Assembly: GCA_016192825.1 (NCBI GenBank)
Contig: JACPTK010000117.1
Span: forward strand, 1 to 64,000
Direction: 5' to 3'
Source: Betaproteobacteria bacterium
GTDB taxonomy: Bacteria > Pseudomonadota > Gammaproteobacteria > Burkholderiales > SG8-41
DNA: 64,000 nt
Each line of letters opens with the position of its first letter. Position 1 is the first letter of the stretch. The notes beneath the pieces are model-generated. The model saw only the letters and a program-made list of their open reading frames with translations, did not search any database and had not been told where the DNA came from. A program made the position numbers and the translations under genes. Shown here in pieces: positions 17,698 through 26,849 of the stretch.

Positions 17698-18721
17698 TCT
17701 TCCACAGCTCCGCAAAAGCGCTGACCGCTGTGTCCACGTCCGGCGCCGAGATGTGGCGGTGCGTGACGAAGCGAAGCACGTAGATGTCGGCCGGCGCGAC
17801 CAGCACGCCTTTCGCTTTCAGGTCCGCCGACCATTGCGCGGCCCGGCGCCCGCTTTTTCTCACGTCCACCCGCACCAAGTTGGTTTCGACGTCCTTCGGG
17901 TCGCACAGGCTCGCGTCGATGCGGTGTAAGCCCTCGGCGAGCCGCTTCGCGGTCTGGTGGTCCTCGGCCAGCCGGCTCACCATGGTCTTGAGCGCGACGA
18001 TGCCCGCTGCGGCGAGCGGGCCGGCCTGGCGCATGTTGCCGCCCACCATGCGGCGGTGGGCGCGCGCCCGCTCAATGAACGCCGCACTCCCGCACAGTAT
18101 CGATCCCACCGGCGCGGAAAGTCCTTTCGAAACACAAAAGCAGACCGAATCGGAATACTTAGCAATATCGCTGGGTGACACACCCAGCGATATTGCTGCG
18201 TTGAAGATGCGCGCCCCGTCCAGATGCACGGGCACCCCGTTCTCGCGCGCGAGGCCGTAGACCGCCTCCATGTGTGCGAGAGGAAGCACCGCGCCGCCGG
18301 CGCGGTTGTGCGTGCTCTCCATCCAGACGAGCGCCGTTCCCATGTGGTGGCGGGTGACGGGCCGGATCGCTTCGCGCAGCGCGTCCACATCCATTGCGCC
18401 GCGCCTGCCGGGGATGCCGCGGTAGAAAAGCCCCGCCACGCCGGCGATGCCGCCGAGCTCGGCGTTCAGCGTATGCGAGCCGTCTTCCAGCAGCACCTCG
18501 CCCCCGCGGTTCGCGTGCGCGAGCATCGCCACCAGGTTCGCCATGGTGCCGCTCGGCATGAAGGCGCCGGCTTCCTTGCCGGTGCGCTCGGCGGCGATCG
18601 CTTCGAGCTTCCTCACGGTCTCGTCACCGTCGCGCGAGTCATCGCCGAAGCTCGCCTCGCGCATGGATTCGAGCATGGCCTCGGTCGGGCGGGTGACGGT
18701 GTCGCTTCTGAGATCGATCAT
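17690..18721 (-). CDS. ltaE: Low-specificity L-threonine aldolase
   Basis: MIDLRSDTVTRPTEAMLESM...HLDGARIFNAA...CVSKGLSAPVGSILCG. Confidence 0.95.
   Translation of the reverse strand: MIDLRSDTVTRPTEAMLESMREASFGDDSRDGDETVRKLEAIAAERTGKEAGAFMPSGTMANLVAMLAHANRGGEVLLEDGSHTLNAELGGIAGVAGLFYRGIPGRRGAMDVDALREAIRPVTRHHMGTALVWMESTHNRAGGAVLPLAHMEAVYGLARENGVPVHLDGARIFNAAISLGVSPSDIAKYSDSVCFCVSKGLSAPVGSILCGSAAFIERARAHRRMVGGNMRQAGPLAAAGIVALKTMVSRLAEDHQTAKRLAEGLHRIDASLCDPKDVETNLVRVDVRKSGRRAAQWSADLKAKGVLVAPADIYVLRFVTHRHISAPDVDTAVSAFAELWKKL
18161..18197. repeat. Perfect 17-bp inverted repeat with 3-nt loop inside ltaE
   Basis: AGCAATATCGCTGGGTG ACA CACCCAGCGATATTGCT. Confidence 0.97.
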
Positions 18722-18801
18722 GCTGAGGATCCTAAATTAGCCGCCAAGACGCCAAGGCCGCCAAGAAGAACAACACGATAATTCGAACCGCCAAGTACTG
18801 T

Positions 18802-18906
18802 TAAAACCGGACGCTGCGCGCCGGTTTAACTCCACGCGTTCGAACGGACAAGTAGGATATCAAAGCCACGAATTGCATGCTTCGGTGTGCCGTTCAACGC
18901 GTGGGC
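18802..18906. repeat. Dispersed palindromic element (CCGGACGC..GCGCGTTCGAACGG family)
   Basis: ACCGGACGCTGCGCGCCGGTTTAACTCCACGCGTTCGAACGGAC...GTGCCGTTCAACGCGTGG. Confidence 0.75.
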
Positions 18907-18932
18907 GCTCGGGACCAGTCTTTGTTGGCAAT

Positions 18933-19727
18933 TCAAAGCGCACCCAGCAGGTAATCAGCGAGTTCGCAGAACCCCGCGCCACTGGCGGCCGTGGTCACGT
19001 ACTTCGGCTCGTGACTGAGATGGCCCGCGAAATCGCGGATGTTGGCCACGCCAACCGCGTGCGGGAAAAACGCGAACATCGGCGCGTCGTTGGGCGAGTC
19101 GCCCACGAACACGTAAGCGGCGCGCGCCGCGTCGAGGTCGGCGCCGAATTCCTCGCGCATGAGCGCGCGCGTCATGGTGAGCTTGTCATACGCGCCGAAC
19201 CAGCCGTTGACGTGGACCGAGCTCACCTTGGCGGTGAGGCCCCGGCGCTCCATGACCGCCACGATGCGTTCGACGGCCTCCGGCGGCAGCCGTGGGACGT
19301 CCTCGCAGTAGTCGATGGCAAGGTCGGTTTCGCGGTAGAGCTGATCGGCCGCGACCGCTGTGCCCGGAACTTCCGCTACGATACTCGCTGCGATCTGTTG
19401 CAGCTGCTCCCGTTGAGCGGCGCGCGTCGTGGCATCGTGGACATAGCGACGAAGCATCTTGCGCGCCGCTCGGTCGTAGCGGAAGTAGAGCGCGCCGTTT
19501 TCCCCCACCACCGCCGCGACCGGCCACATGCGCGCGATGTGGTCGCACCAGCCGGCGGGACGGCCGGTGATCAGGACGACCGTCAGGCCTGCTTTCTCGA
19601 GTCGCTCCAACGCGGCGTACGGCTGCGCGATCAATCTCCCGCCGGTTGTAAGGGTGTCGTCGAGGTCGCAAAGAACGCCGCGAATCGCGCGGCGTTCTTC
19701 AACGGGGAATTTCTTCAGCGGCAACAT
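18933..19727 (-). CDS. HAD-IIB family hydrolase
   Basis: GVLCDLDDTLTTGGRL...VVLITGRPAGWCDHIARMWP...FVGDSPNDAPMFAFF. Confidence 0.9.
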   Translation of the reverse strand: MLPLKKFPVEERRAIRGVLCDLDDTLTTGGRLIAQPYAALERLEKAGLTVVLITGRPAGWCDHIARMWPVAAVVGENGALYFRYDRAARKMLRRYVHDATTRAAQREQLQQIAASIVAEVPGTAVAADQLYRETDLAIDYCEDVPRLPPEAVERIVAVMERRGLTAKVSSVHVNGWFGAYDKLTMTRALMREEFGADLDAARAAYVFVGDSPNDAPMFAFFPHAVGVANIRDFAGHLSHEPKYVTTAASGAGFCELADYLLGAL

Positions 19728-19805
19728 GACTGCAGCAGTTTCACCGGTCGAGTCACGAGTTCCCAGCGCGAGTCACGCCGCGCGCGTAGCGCGCGTGCGG
19801 TTGCA

Positions 19806-20414
19806 TCAGTAACATTCTTCCTCGCCCGCAGGCTGGACCGGGCGGGCGACGAAACCGAAGCGCTGCGGCACCGCGGCGGACCGGATCGGCTCCACCTTGA
19901 CGTTACTGTCGTGGAACCTGAGCCAGAGCGGCACGGCGCGGCCCTGCTGCGCGAGCTCCATCAGCCCGTCGAGCACGCCCTCGGCGAGCGGGTCGCCGTT
20001 GGCGTCGATCAGGGCGGGCAGGAGCCGCTCGAGGTCGCGATCGTGGACCGTGCCGATGCCGAGCTCGGTCTCGAGCAGCAGCGCGCCGTTCTCGTCGAGC
20101 CACGCGCCCGACACGGAGGTGGCCGGCTTGCCGTTGTGCGCCTCGAGCGCGAGGGGCGAGCCCTCGGGGCTCACCACGCGGTAGACGAAGGGGGCGTAGT
20201 CGAGCGTGACGAACACGCGCTGCGGCCCATTCTGGAAGAACCAGCGGCCACGCTGGTCGCGGGCGTAGTTGCGGCCGATGAACTCGGCGACGAGCGGATT
20301 GCCGATGCGCTCGTGCTTGATCAGCCAGTGACCGCGCCGGTCGAGTGAAAGCCACCCGTACACGGAAGGCACGTTCGGCCACCTGGCCATCCCGCGCGCG
20401 ACGAGGTCATCCAT
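19806..20414 (-). CDS. DUF2946-like conserved protein
   Basis: MDDLVARGMARWPNVPSVYGWLSLDRRGHWLIKHERIGNPLVAEFIGRNY. Confidence 0.6.
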   Translation of the reverse strand: MDDLVARGMARWPNVPSVYGWLSLDRRGHWLIKHERIGNPLVAEFIGRNYARDQRGRWFFQNGPQRVFVTLDYAPFVYRVVSPEGSPLALEAHNGKPATSVSGAWLDENGALLLETELGIGTVHDRDLERLLPALIDANGDPLAEGVLDGLMELAQQGRAVPLWLRFHDSNVKVEPIRSAAVPQRFGFVARPVQPAGEEECY

Positions 20415-20426
20415 GGGCCGGAAAGG

Positions 20427-20500
20427 CGTGAGCCGTGATCTGTGATCCGTGATCCGACCGCTTCAAACGGGTGCATTCGTTCGGTTCACGGATCACTGTT
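20427..20500. repeat. Heptad inverted-repeat element containing the fusA stop
   Basis: GCGTGAGCCGTGATCTGTGATCCGTGATCCG ... GGTTCACGGATCACTG. Confidence 0.7.
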
Positions 20501-22547
20501 CTTCAACGTGCGCGGCGGTCTTGGCGTGAGCCGCGACGAGGTCTTTCTGGATGCCGGGCGGCACCGGTTCGTAGTGCGAGAACTCGATCGTGTACGAACC
20601 CTGTCCGGCGGTGACGGACTTCAGCCGCGCCTGGTAGTTGTTGAGCTCCGAGAGCGGCGCCTGGCCCTTGATCACCAGCGTGCCGGGCGTGGCGGAGTCG
20701 GTGCCGCTCAGCTGGCCGCGCCGGGAGGACAGGTCGCCCGCGATGTCGCCCATGCTGGCCTCGGGCGCCGTGACCTCGATGTCGACGATGGGCTCGAGGA
20801 TGATGGCGCGCGCCTTGCTGATCGCGTCCATGAAGGCACGCTTGCCGGCGGCGATGAAGGCGACTTCCTTGGAATCCACCTCGTGGTGCTTGCCGTCGTA
20901 GACGATGACGCGCACGTCGTGCACCGGGTAGCCCGCGATCGGGCCGGACTCCAGCACCTGGCGCACGCCCTTCTCAACGGCGGGAATGAACTGGTTGGGA
21001 ATAGTGCCGCCCTTTACCTGGTCCACGAACTCGAAGCCCGCGCCGCGCTTGAGCGGCTCGATCCTGAGAAACACCTCGCCGAATTGCCCCGCGCCGCCGG
21101 TCTGCTTCTTGTGGCGGTGATGTCCCTCGGCCTTCGCCGTGATGGTCTCGCGGTAGGGAATGCGCGGCGGCCTGGTCGAGACCTCGACGTGGTACTGGTT
21201 CGCCATGCGGTCGAGGATGTAGCGCATGTGCAGATCGCCCAGCCCGCTGATGATGGTCTGGTTGACGGTGGCGTTGTGCTCGGTCCTGAAAGTGGGATCC
21301 TCGGCGGCGAGCTTGTGCAGCGCGTCCGAGATCTTCTGCTCGTCGCCGCGGCGCTTGGGCTCGATCGCCAGCGAGTGCATCGGGGTTGGAAACTCGAGCG
21401 GCACGAGATGGATGCGGTCCTCGTCGTGCGAATCGTGCAGCACGGCGTCGAAGTGGATCTCGTCCACCTTCGCGACCGCCCCGATGTCGCCCGGCACGAG
21501 CGCGTCGGTCTCGACGAACTCCTTGCCCTGCAGCAGGTAGGCGTGGCCGACCTTGAAGGCCTTCCGGCCCTCGCCGATGAAGAGCTGGGTGTCCTTGGTG
21601 ATGGTGCCCTGGTGCACGCGGAACACGCCGACCTTGCCCACGAACGGGTCGATCATCACCTTGAACACGTGCGCGAGCGCGTGCTTCTTCGGATCCGGCT
21701 CGGCGCGGATCGGCTGCGTCTTGGCGCCTTCGCCCCTCAGCAGCTGCGGCGGGTTGCCCTCGGTGGGATTGGGCATCAGCTTCACGATCACGTCGAGCAG
21801 CTCCGCGACGCCGGCGCCGTTGCGCGCCGAGACGAAGCAGACCGGGATCAGGTGGCCTTCGCGCAGGGCCTTCTCGAAGGGCGCGTGCAGGGCTTCGGGC
21901 TGGATTTCCCCCTTCTCGAGGTAGGTCGCCATCAACTCCTCGTCGACCTCGACCACCTGGTCCACCAGCGCGCTGTGCGCTTCCTCCACCGAGGAGAAAT
22001 CCGCCGTGCCGGCGGGGCTGAAGAAGCAATCCACCACGCGCTTGCCGCCGTCGGCGGGCAGGTTGATGGGCAGGCATTCCTTGCCGAACGCGGCCTGCAG
22101 CCGCGCGAGCAATCCCGGCAGGTCCACGTTCTCGGCGTCGATCTTGTTGACCACGATCATGCGGCAGAGATCGCGCTTTTTCGCCCACTGCATCATGCGG
22201 CTCGTGATCATCTCGATGCCGTTCTGGGCGTTGATCACGATCGCCACCGTCTCCACCGCCGGCAGCGCCCCGATCGCGCGCCCGATGAAATCGGGCAGAC
22301 CCGGGGTGTCGATCAAGTGCACGCGCGTGTCGCGGTGCTGAAGGTGCACGACCGCAGCGTTGAGGGAGTGCTGGTACTGTTTCTCGAGCGGGTCGAAATC
22401 GCAGAGGGTGGTGCCTTTTTCCACGCTGCCCGGGCCGGTGATCACTCCGGCCCGGGCGAGCAGCGCCTCGGTGAGCGTGGTCTTGCCCGCGCCGCCGTGG
22501 CCGGCGAGGGCGATGGTGCGGATGGTTTCCGGGGAAAACTTGGGCAT
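20493..22547 (-). CDS. fusA: Elongation factor G (FusA2-like)
   Basis: TIALAGHGGAGKTTLTEALLARAG, DTPGLPDF, NKIDAE, GDLHMRYILDRM, EF-G domain IV/V. Confidence 0.93.
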   Translation of the reverse strand: MPKFSPETIRTIALAGHGGAGKTTLTEALLARAGVITGPGSVEKGTTLCDFDPLEKQYQHSLNAAVVHLQHRDTRVHLIDTPGLPDFIGRAIGALPAVETVAIVINAQNGIEMITSRMMQWAKKRDLCRMIVVNKIDAENVDLPGLLARLQAAFGKECLPINLPADGGKRVVDCFFSPAGTADFSSVEEAHSALVDQVVEVDEELMATYLEKGEIQPEALHAPFEKALREGHLIPVCFVSARNGAGVAELLDVIVKLMPNPTEGNPPQLLRGEGAKTQPIRAEPDPKKHALAHVFKVMIDPFVGKVGVFRVHQGTITKDTQLFIGEGRKAFKVGHAYLLQGKEFVETDALVPGDIGAVAKVDEIHFDAVLHDSHDEDRIHLVPLEFPTPMHSLAIEPKRRGDEQKISDALHKLAAEDPTFRTEHNATVNQTIISGLGDLHMRYILDRMANQYHVEVSTRPPRIPYRETITAKAEGHHRHKKQTGGAGQFGEVFLRIEPLKRGAGFEFVDQVKGGTIPNQFIPAVEKGVRQVLESGPIAGYPVHDVRVIVYDGKHHEVDSKEVAFIAAGKRAFMDAISKARAIILEPIVDIEVTAPEASMGDIAGDLSSRRGQLSGTDSATPGTLVIKGQAPLSELNNYQARLKSVTAGQGSYTIEFSHYEPVPPGIQKDLVAAHAKTAAHVEEQ

Positions 22548-22908
22548 GGAGATCCTCTACCCCCTTGTGGCTAGGAGTTCGCCGGGCTGGGGTCCGACGA
22601 ACCCCTTGAGCAAAACCGCCTGAGCGGTGACGATGGGAAAAGACCCGGAAGACAGGAATCCGGCGCGGTCGCCGTTTCCCGTAACGGGCAGGCAATTGTC
22701 AATTGGTCCGGTTTCATTCCTTCTCCAGGCGGGTTTGCCGAAGCAGCCTGTCGGGCCTTCAGGTCCGCGACTGGCTGCTTGGGGTTAGCCGAGTATAGCG
22801 AGGGGGTATGGGGGCTTCAAGCCAACCCCGGCCGCATCGCGGCTGCGTTCATAAGGGAAGCGTCGCCGCATCGGGCGATCCTGACCGTTAACCCCCAAGG
22901 AGGCAAAG

Positions 22909-23742
22909 ATGATCTGGAAGACCCTCGCCGCCGCAATCCTGTTGTGCAGCGGCGCCGCTACGGCGGGCGCCGTCGGCAATCTCGCGGACGTGACGATTTA
23001 CGACCGCGCCGAGAACCGGGTGCTTCCGGTGCACCGCCACGACGGCCGCTACTATGTCGTGGGCAGGCCCGGCAACGAGTACCAGATCCGCGTTCGCAAC
23101 CGCACGGTCCGCGACATCCTTGCCGTGGTGTCGGTGGACGGCGTCAACGCGGTGAGCGGGGAGACCGCCGACTGGAACCAGACCGGTTACGTGCTGGGCC
23201 GCTACCAGAGCTTCGGCATAAGGGGCTGGCGCAAGACCCTGGAGCGGGTGGCCGCGTTCTTCTTCACCGAGCACGCGAACTCGTACGCCGCGCGCACCGG
23301 ACGCCCGGACCATGTCGGCGTGATCGGCGTTGCAGTGTTCCGCAGGCAGGCGGAGCCGGAGGCCCGCATCAACCGGTCACCGCCGCGGACCGAACCGCCG
23401 GCTTCGGGCGCGCATGACGACAGCCCGTATCCCGCTTCCGCGGATGCGGCCTCGGAAGCGGGCAGCGGCAGCGACCGCTCGGCCGAAAGCGCGGCCGGCC
23501 CGCGTCACGCGCCATCCCGGCAGGCGCCGCGGAAGTCGGCTTCGCTCGGAACGGGGCATGGCCGCAGCGTGCACTCCCGCGTCACCTATACGAGCTTCGA
23601 GCGGGCGACGGCCAGCCCCGAGGAAGTCGTCGCGATCCATTACGACACCCACGCGAACCTGGTGGCGATGGGCGTGATCCGGGCACCGCGCGTGGCGCTG
23701 CCGTCGCCGTTTCCGGGGCAGTTTGTCCCTGACCCGCGTTGA
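22909..23742 (+). CDS. Hypothetical exported protein
   Basis: Signal peptide; LADVTIYDRAENRVLPVHRHDGRYYVVGRPGNEYQIRVRNRT...VDGVNAVSGETA. Confidence 0.75.
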   Translation: MIWKTLAAAILLCSGAATAGAVGNLADVTIYDRAENRVLPVHRHDGRYYVVGRPGNEYQIRVRNRTVRDILAVVSVDGVNAVSGETADWNQTGYVLGRYQSFGIRGWRKTLERVAAFFFTEHANSYAARTGRPDHVGVIGVAVFRRQAEPEARINRSPPRTEPPASGAHDDSPYPASADAASEAGSGSDRSAESAAGPRHAPSRQAPRKSASLGTGHGRSVHSRVTYTSFERATASPEEVVAIHYDTHANLVAMGVIRAPRVALPSPFPGQFVPDPR

Positions 23743-23750
23743 TCAAATTA

Positions 23751-23916
23751 GCCGCCAAGGTGCCAAGAACGCCAGGAAAGGCAAGAACCAGAAACGAAAC
23801 TCGATTCAGAAAAGCCAAAGCTTTGGTTGAAAGACAGGATTTTTGCGACGTCGTGAGAGGCGTTGATGGCTTGAATTTGGGTCCTTTGTATTGTTTTCCT
23901 TGGCGTCTTGGCGGCT
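23751..23916. repeat. 8-bp periodic inverted-repeat element (GCCGCCAAG...CTTGGCGGC)
   Basis: GCCGCCAAGGTGCCAAGAACGCCAGGAA ... TTCCTTGGCGTCTTGGCGGC around about 115 bp of unrelated interior. Confidence 0.8.
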
Positions 23917-23967
23917 ATTGAATTGGGTTGCTGGTACGCGGGGGCTCCCGCATACTCGCAATCCGCT

Positions 23968-24540
23968 ATGTCCTGGAGCGCGGAGAGCAGCGATGAGGAG
24001 CTCATGCTCTGCTATCGCGACGGCGATGCGGGCGCGTTCGACGCGCTTTATGCGCGCCACAAGGGCGGGCTGTACCGCTACCTGCTGCGGCAATGCCGCT
24101 ACGCGCAGGCGGCCGAGGAGGTGTTCCAGGACGTGTGGATGAACCTTATCCGGGCGCGGGCTGGCTACACCGTGCAGGCCAAGTTCACGACCTATCTCTA
24201 TCGCCTCGCGCACAACCGGCTGATCGACCTCTACCGCAGAAACGCCCACGCCACCGTGACTTCCTTCGAGGACGAGGACTGCGAGGCGCTGGCGGAGCTG
24301 CCGGACAAGCGCGAGCAGCCGGCGGCGGATACCCTCGATACGAAGCGGCAGGCGGTCCGCCTGCTCGAGCTGATTGCCGGGCTTCCCGAGGCGCAGCGCG
24401 AGGCCTTCCTGCTGCAGCAGGAAGGCGGCATGAGCGTCGAGGAAATCGCGCAGGCGACGGGCGTCACGCGCGAGACCGCGAAGAGCCGGCTGCGCTACGC
24501 AATGGGCAAGTTGAGGCAAGGGATGCGGGAATGGCGCTGA
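23968..24540 (+). CDS. RNA polymerase sigma factor, ECF/sigma-70 family
   Basis: DEELMLCYRDGDAGAFDALYARHKGGLYRYLL...AEEVFQDVWMNL...GMSVEEIAQATGVTRETAKSRLRYAMGKLR. Confidence 0.92.
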   Translation: MSWSAESSDEELMLCYRDGDAGAFDALYARHKGGLYRYLLRQCRYAQAAEEVFQDVWMNLIRARAGYTVQAKFTTYLYRLAHNRLIDLYRRNAHATVTSFEDEDCEALAELPDKREQPAADTLDTKRQAVRLLELIAGLPEAQREAFLLQQEGGMSVEEIAQATGVTRETAKSRLRYAMGKLRQGMREWR

Positions 24541-25430
24541 ACGAGAGCAACGCGGACGGCGCGGAGCGCGATCTCCGGCTCGACCGGCTCTACTGTGACG
24601 CCGCGAGCGAGGCGCCGCCGGCGCACCTCGACTCGGCCATCCTTGCCGCGGCACGCCGGGAGGTCAGAGCGCGGCCGCGACCCGTGTCGACGGTGCTGCG
24701 CAGATGGCGTGTGCCGGGCTCGATCGCGGCGGTGGTCATATTGAGCGTGAGCCTGGTCACGCTGGTGCAGAAACAGGGTGGAGAGCGGATCGTTCAGGTC
24801 ACGCCGGAATCCCCGTCGGCACGCCCCCCCCCCGCGCTGCCTGCGCAACCGCCGCCGCCGCAAGGAGAGCCGGAGAAGGCTCCGGCCCGGACGGCGACCG
24901 TGCCTCCCCCGCGCATACGGCCGGCGCCGAGGGAGGATGCCGCCCGGCGTCCTGCTGCGGGCATCCTGGGCGACAGCGCGCAACGCGACGCCGCGTCCAC
25001 CGCGGCGCAAGGCGGCGCAGGGATGGCGGCTGCACCGGCTGTCGCCAAGGCACAGCCCACGCCGTTTCCGGATGCGCCCGGCACGGCAGAGCGGCGCGCC
25101 GCCCCACCGCCGCAGGCGGCCCCCGTGGAAGAGGATCTTGCTGCGCGCGCACCGGCCGCGGCGCGGCGCGGCGCGGTCCCAATGGCGGCCGCTCCCGCCT
25201 CCGGGCCGGCGCGAGCCAAGGTGCTGGACCGAACCCGGGAAGAGGCGGCTGCCGGGGAGGAGCAGCGGCCGGCATGGCACGACTTGAAGGGCGCACCGCC
25301 GCAGAAATGGCTCGACCGGATCGGCGAGCTCAAGCGCCAGGGACGGCCGGCCGATGCCGATGCCCTGCTGGCTGAGTTCAAGCGTCGTTTCCCCGACCAC
25401 CCTCTGCCGCCCGGCGGGGAAGCCCGATGA
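24531..25430 (+). CDS. Pro/Ala-rich single-TM protein, likely cognate anti-sigma factor
   Basis: Start overlaps the sigma gene; one TM (SIAAVVILSVSLVTLV); Pro/Ala linker; LDRIGELKRQGRPADADALLAEFKRRFPDHPLP C-terminus. Confidence 0.75.
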   Translation: MALNESNADGAERDLRLDRLYCDAASEAPPAHLDSAILAAARREVRARPRPVSTVLRRWRVPGSIAAVVILSVSLVTLVQKQGGERIVQVTPESPSARPPPALPAQPPPPQGEPEKAPARTATVPPPRIRPAPREDAARRPAAGILGDSAQRDAASTAAQGGAGMAAAPAVAKAQPTPFPDAPGTAERRAAPPPQAAPVEEDLAARAPAAARRGAVPMAAAPASGPARAKVLDRTREEAAAGEEQRPAWHDLKGAPPQKWLDRIGELKRQGRPADADALLAEFKRRFPDHPLPPGGEAR

Positions 25431-25486
25431 GCCGGCAGGAACTGGCTGGTCTTGCGGCGGACGATCCCCGTCCTTCGGCGCTTCGG

Positions 25487-25514
25487 AGCCTGTCGGACTT
25501 GGGTCCGACAGGCT
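25487..25514. repeat. TGTCGG/CCGACA hairpin
   Basis: AGCCTGTCGGACTTGGGTCCGACAGGCT. Confidence 0.85.
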
Positions 25515-25520
25515 GCTAGG

Positions 25521-25667
25521 GTGCCTGCTCCAGAAGAATGCTGCGGAGGCGGGTGTCACCCCTGCATATACGATCGCTACTACGAGGCATTGGAGCGCTA
25601 TCACGAGGCACTCAAGAACTGGCTGGGGCGCCATCCCGGCGCGGCCTCGGATTCCCTCCTGGGGTAG
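25521..25667 (+). CDS. Oxidoreductase-like domain microprotein
   Basis: VPAPEECCGGGCHPCIYDRYYEALERYHEALKNWLGRHPG resembles the Oxidored-like Cys motif; GTG start just after the hairpin. Confidence 0.6.
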   Translation: MPAPEECCGGGCHPCIYDRYYEALERYHEALKNWLGRHPGAASDSLLG

Positions 25668-26082
25668 GTCCGCTTTTACGCTATATCTCTTTGTTTAATA
25701 GCGTAAACAAATGCGGTAACGGAACGTTGCCAATGCTTCCTGGTCTCACCTTTCCGAAACGCAAACGACGTACATAACGCGACGCAACAATCTATATCGT
25801 TGTTTTTTAAATATGGTGGACAAAACAACGGGATGAATGCATAATTCGCGTCTTTTGCAGCGCAGCAAACTCGTTTGAGCTCTTAGTCGGGCTGATTGCT
25901 GATGTGATGGAACCATTGCAGGCGCCGACTCCAGACACTAGAATTGGCCAGTTTCTTAAATAGTGCTACAACTTATAGTGGTTGGAACGGGTCCTGTTCA
26001 GCGACGAGGGGTATTGCTGCCGCGACGAACCAACACTTGGCCGGCGCAGCTTAAGTGCCGGAACAAGGGAAAGGCGGTTATC

Positions 26083-26844
26083 GTGCGTATCGGTAGCATC
26101 AACCCGGGCGGCCTCCAGGTCGGCCCGGTTGCCCTGTGGTCCCGCAGATTCGTCTCCGTCCTGGCGCTATTTGCCAGCGTTGCCGCGCTGGTGCTGATCG
26201 TGGAGAGCCAGTACGGTCAGCGCCCGTTCGGCGAGTCCCTGCAGGGGCCGCTGGACGCCATCTCTAGAGCCAGTCACGCCGACGCCAAGCGCGGCCAGCC
26301 GGCCGTTCTCTCCCGGACGGAGGAAAGCCGGCATCGCGCCCTGTCCGAATTCGTGGCCAGACGTTACCGGGTGTCGCAAGAGGTCGCTTTCGACCTTGTC
26401 GGTCTCGCGCACCGTGTGGGCCAGGATCTCCAGCTCGATCCCCTGCTGATCATCGCCGTGATCGCGGTCGAATCCAGCTTCAACCCGATCGCCGAAAGCG
26501 TTGCCGGGGCGAAGGGGCTGATGCAGATCATCCCGAAATTCCACGGCGACAAGCTGGGTGTGTACGGTGGCGAGCAGGCGGTGTTCGACCCGGCGACCAA
26601 TATCCAGGTCGGGGCGCGAATCCTGAAGGAATACATCCGTCTCACCGGCAACGTCGGCATCGCGCTGCAGATGTACGCCGGGGCGCTCAACGACAACGAC
26701 GACCAATACACCAGCAAGGTGTTGGGCGTGAAGCAGCGCCTGCATTACGTGGCGTCCCAGTCGCCGGGCCGCCCCGCGCCTCAGCCAGCGGTTAGAACCG
26801 CGTCTGCTCGCAGCAGCAACGCCTTCGCCCTGCCGCTCGACTGA
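26083..26844 (+). CDS. Lytic transglycosylase (SLT domain)
   Basis: LDPLLIIAVIAVESSFNPIAESVAGAKGLMQIIPKFH...FDPATNIQVGARILKEYI...ALQMYAGA. Confidence 0.9.
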   Translation: MRIGSINPGGLQVGPVALWSRRFVSVLALFASVAALVLIVESQYGQRPFGESLQGPLDAISRASHADAKRGQPAVLSRTEESRHRALSEFVARRYRVSQEVAFDLVGLAHRVGQDLQLDPLLIIAVIAVESSFNPIAESVAGAKGLMQIIPKFHGDKLGVYGGEQAVFDPATNIQVGARILKEYIRLTGNVGIALQMYAGALNDNDDQYTSKVLGVKQRLHYVASQSPGRPAPQPAVRTASARSSNAFALPLD

Positions 26845-26849
26845 GCGGC

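Noticed and set aside
20442-22574. 710-aa plus-strand ORF over fusA
   Set aside because: Antisense shadow of EF-G; no recognisable domain.
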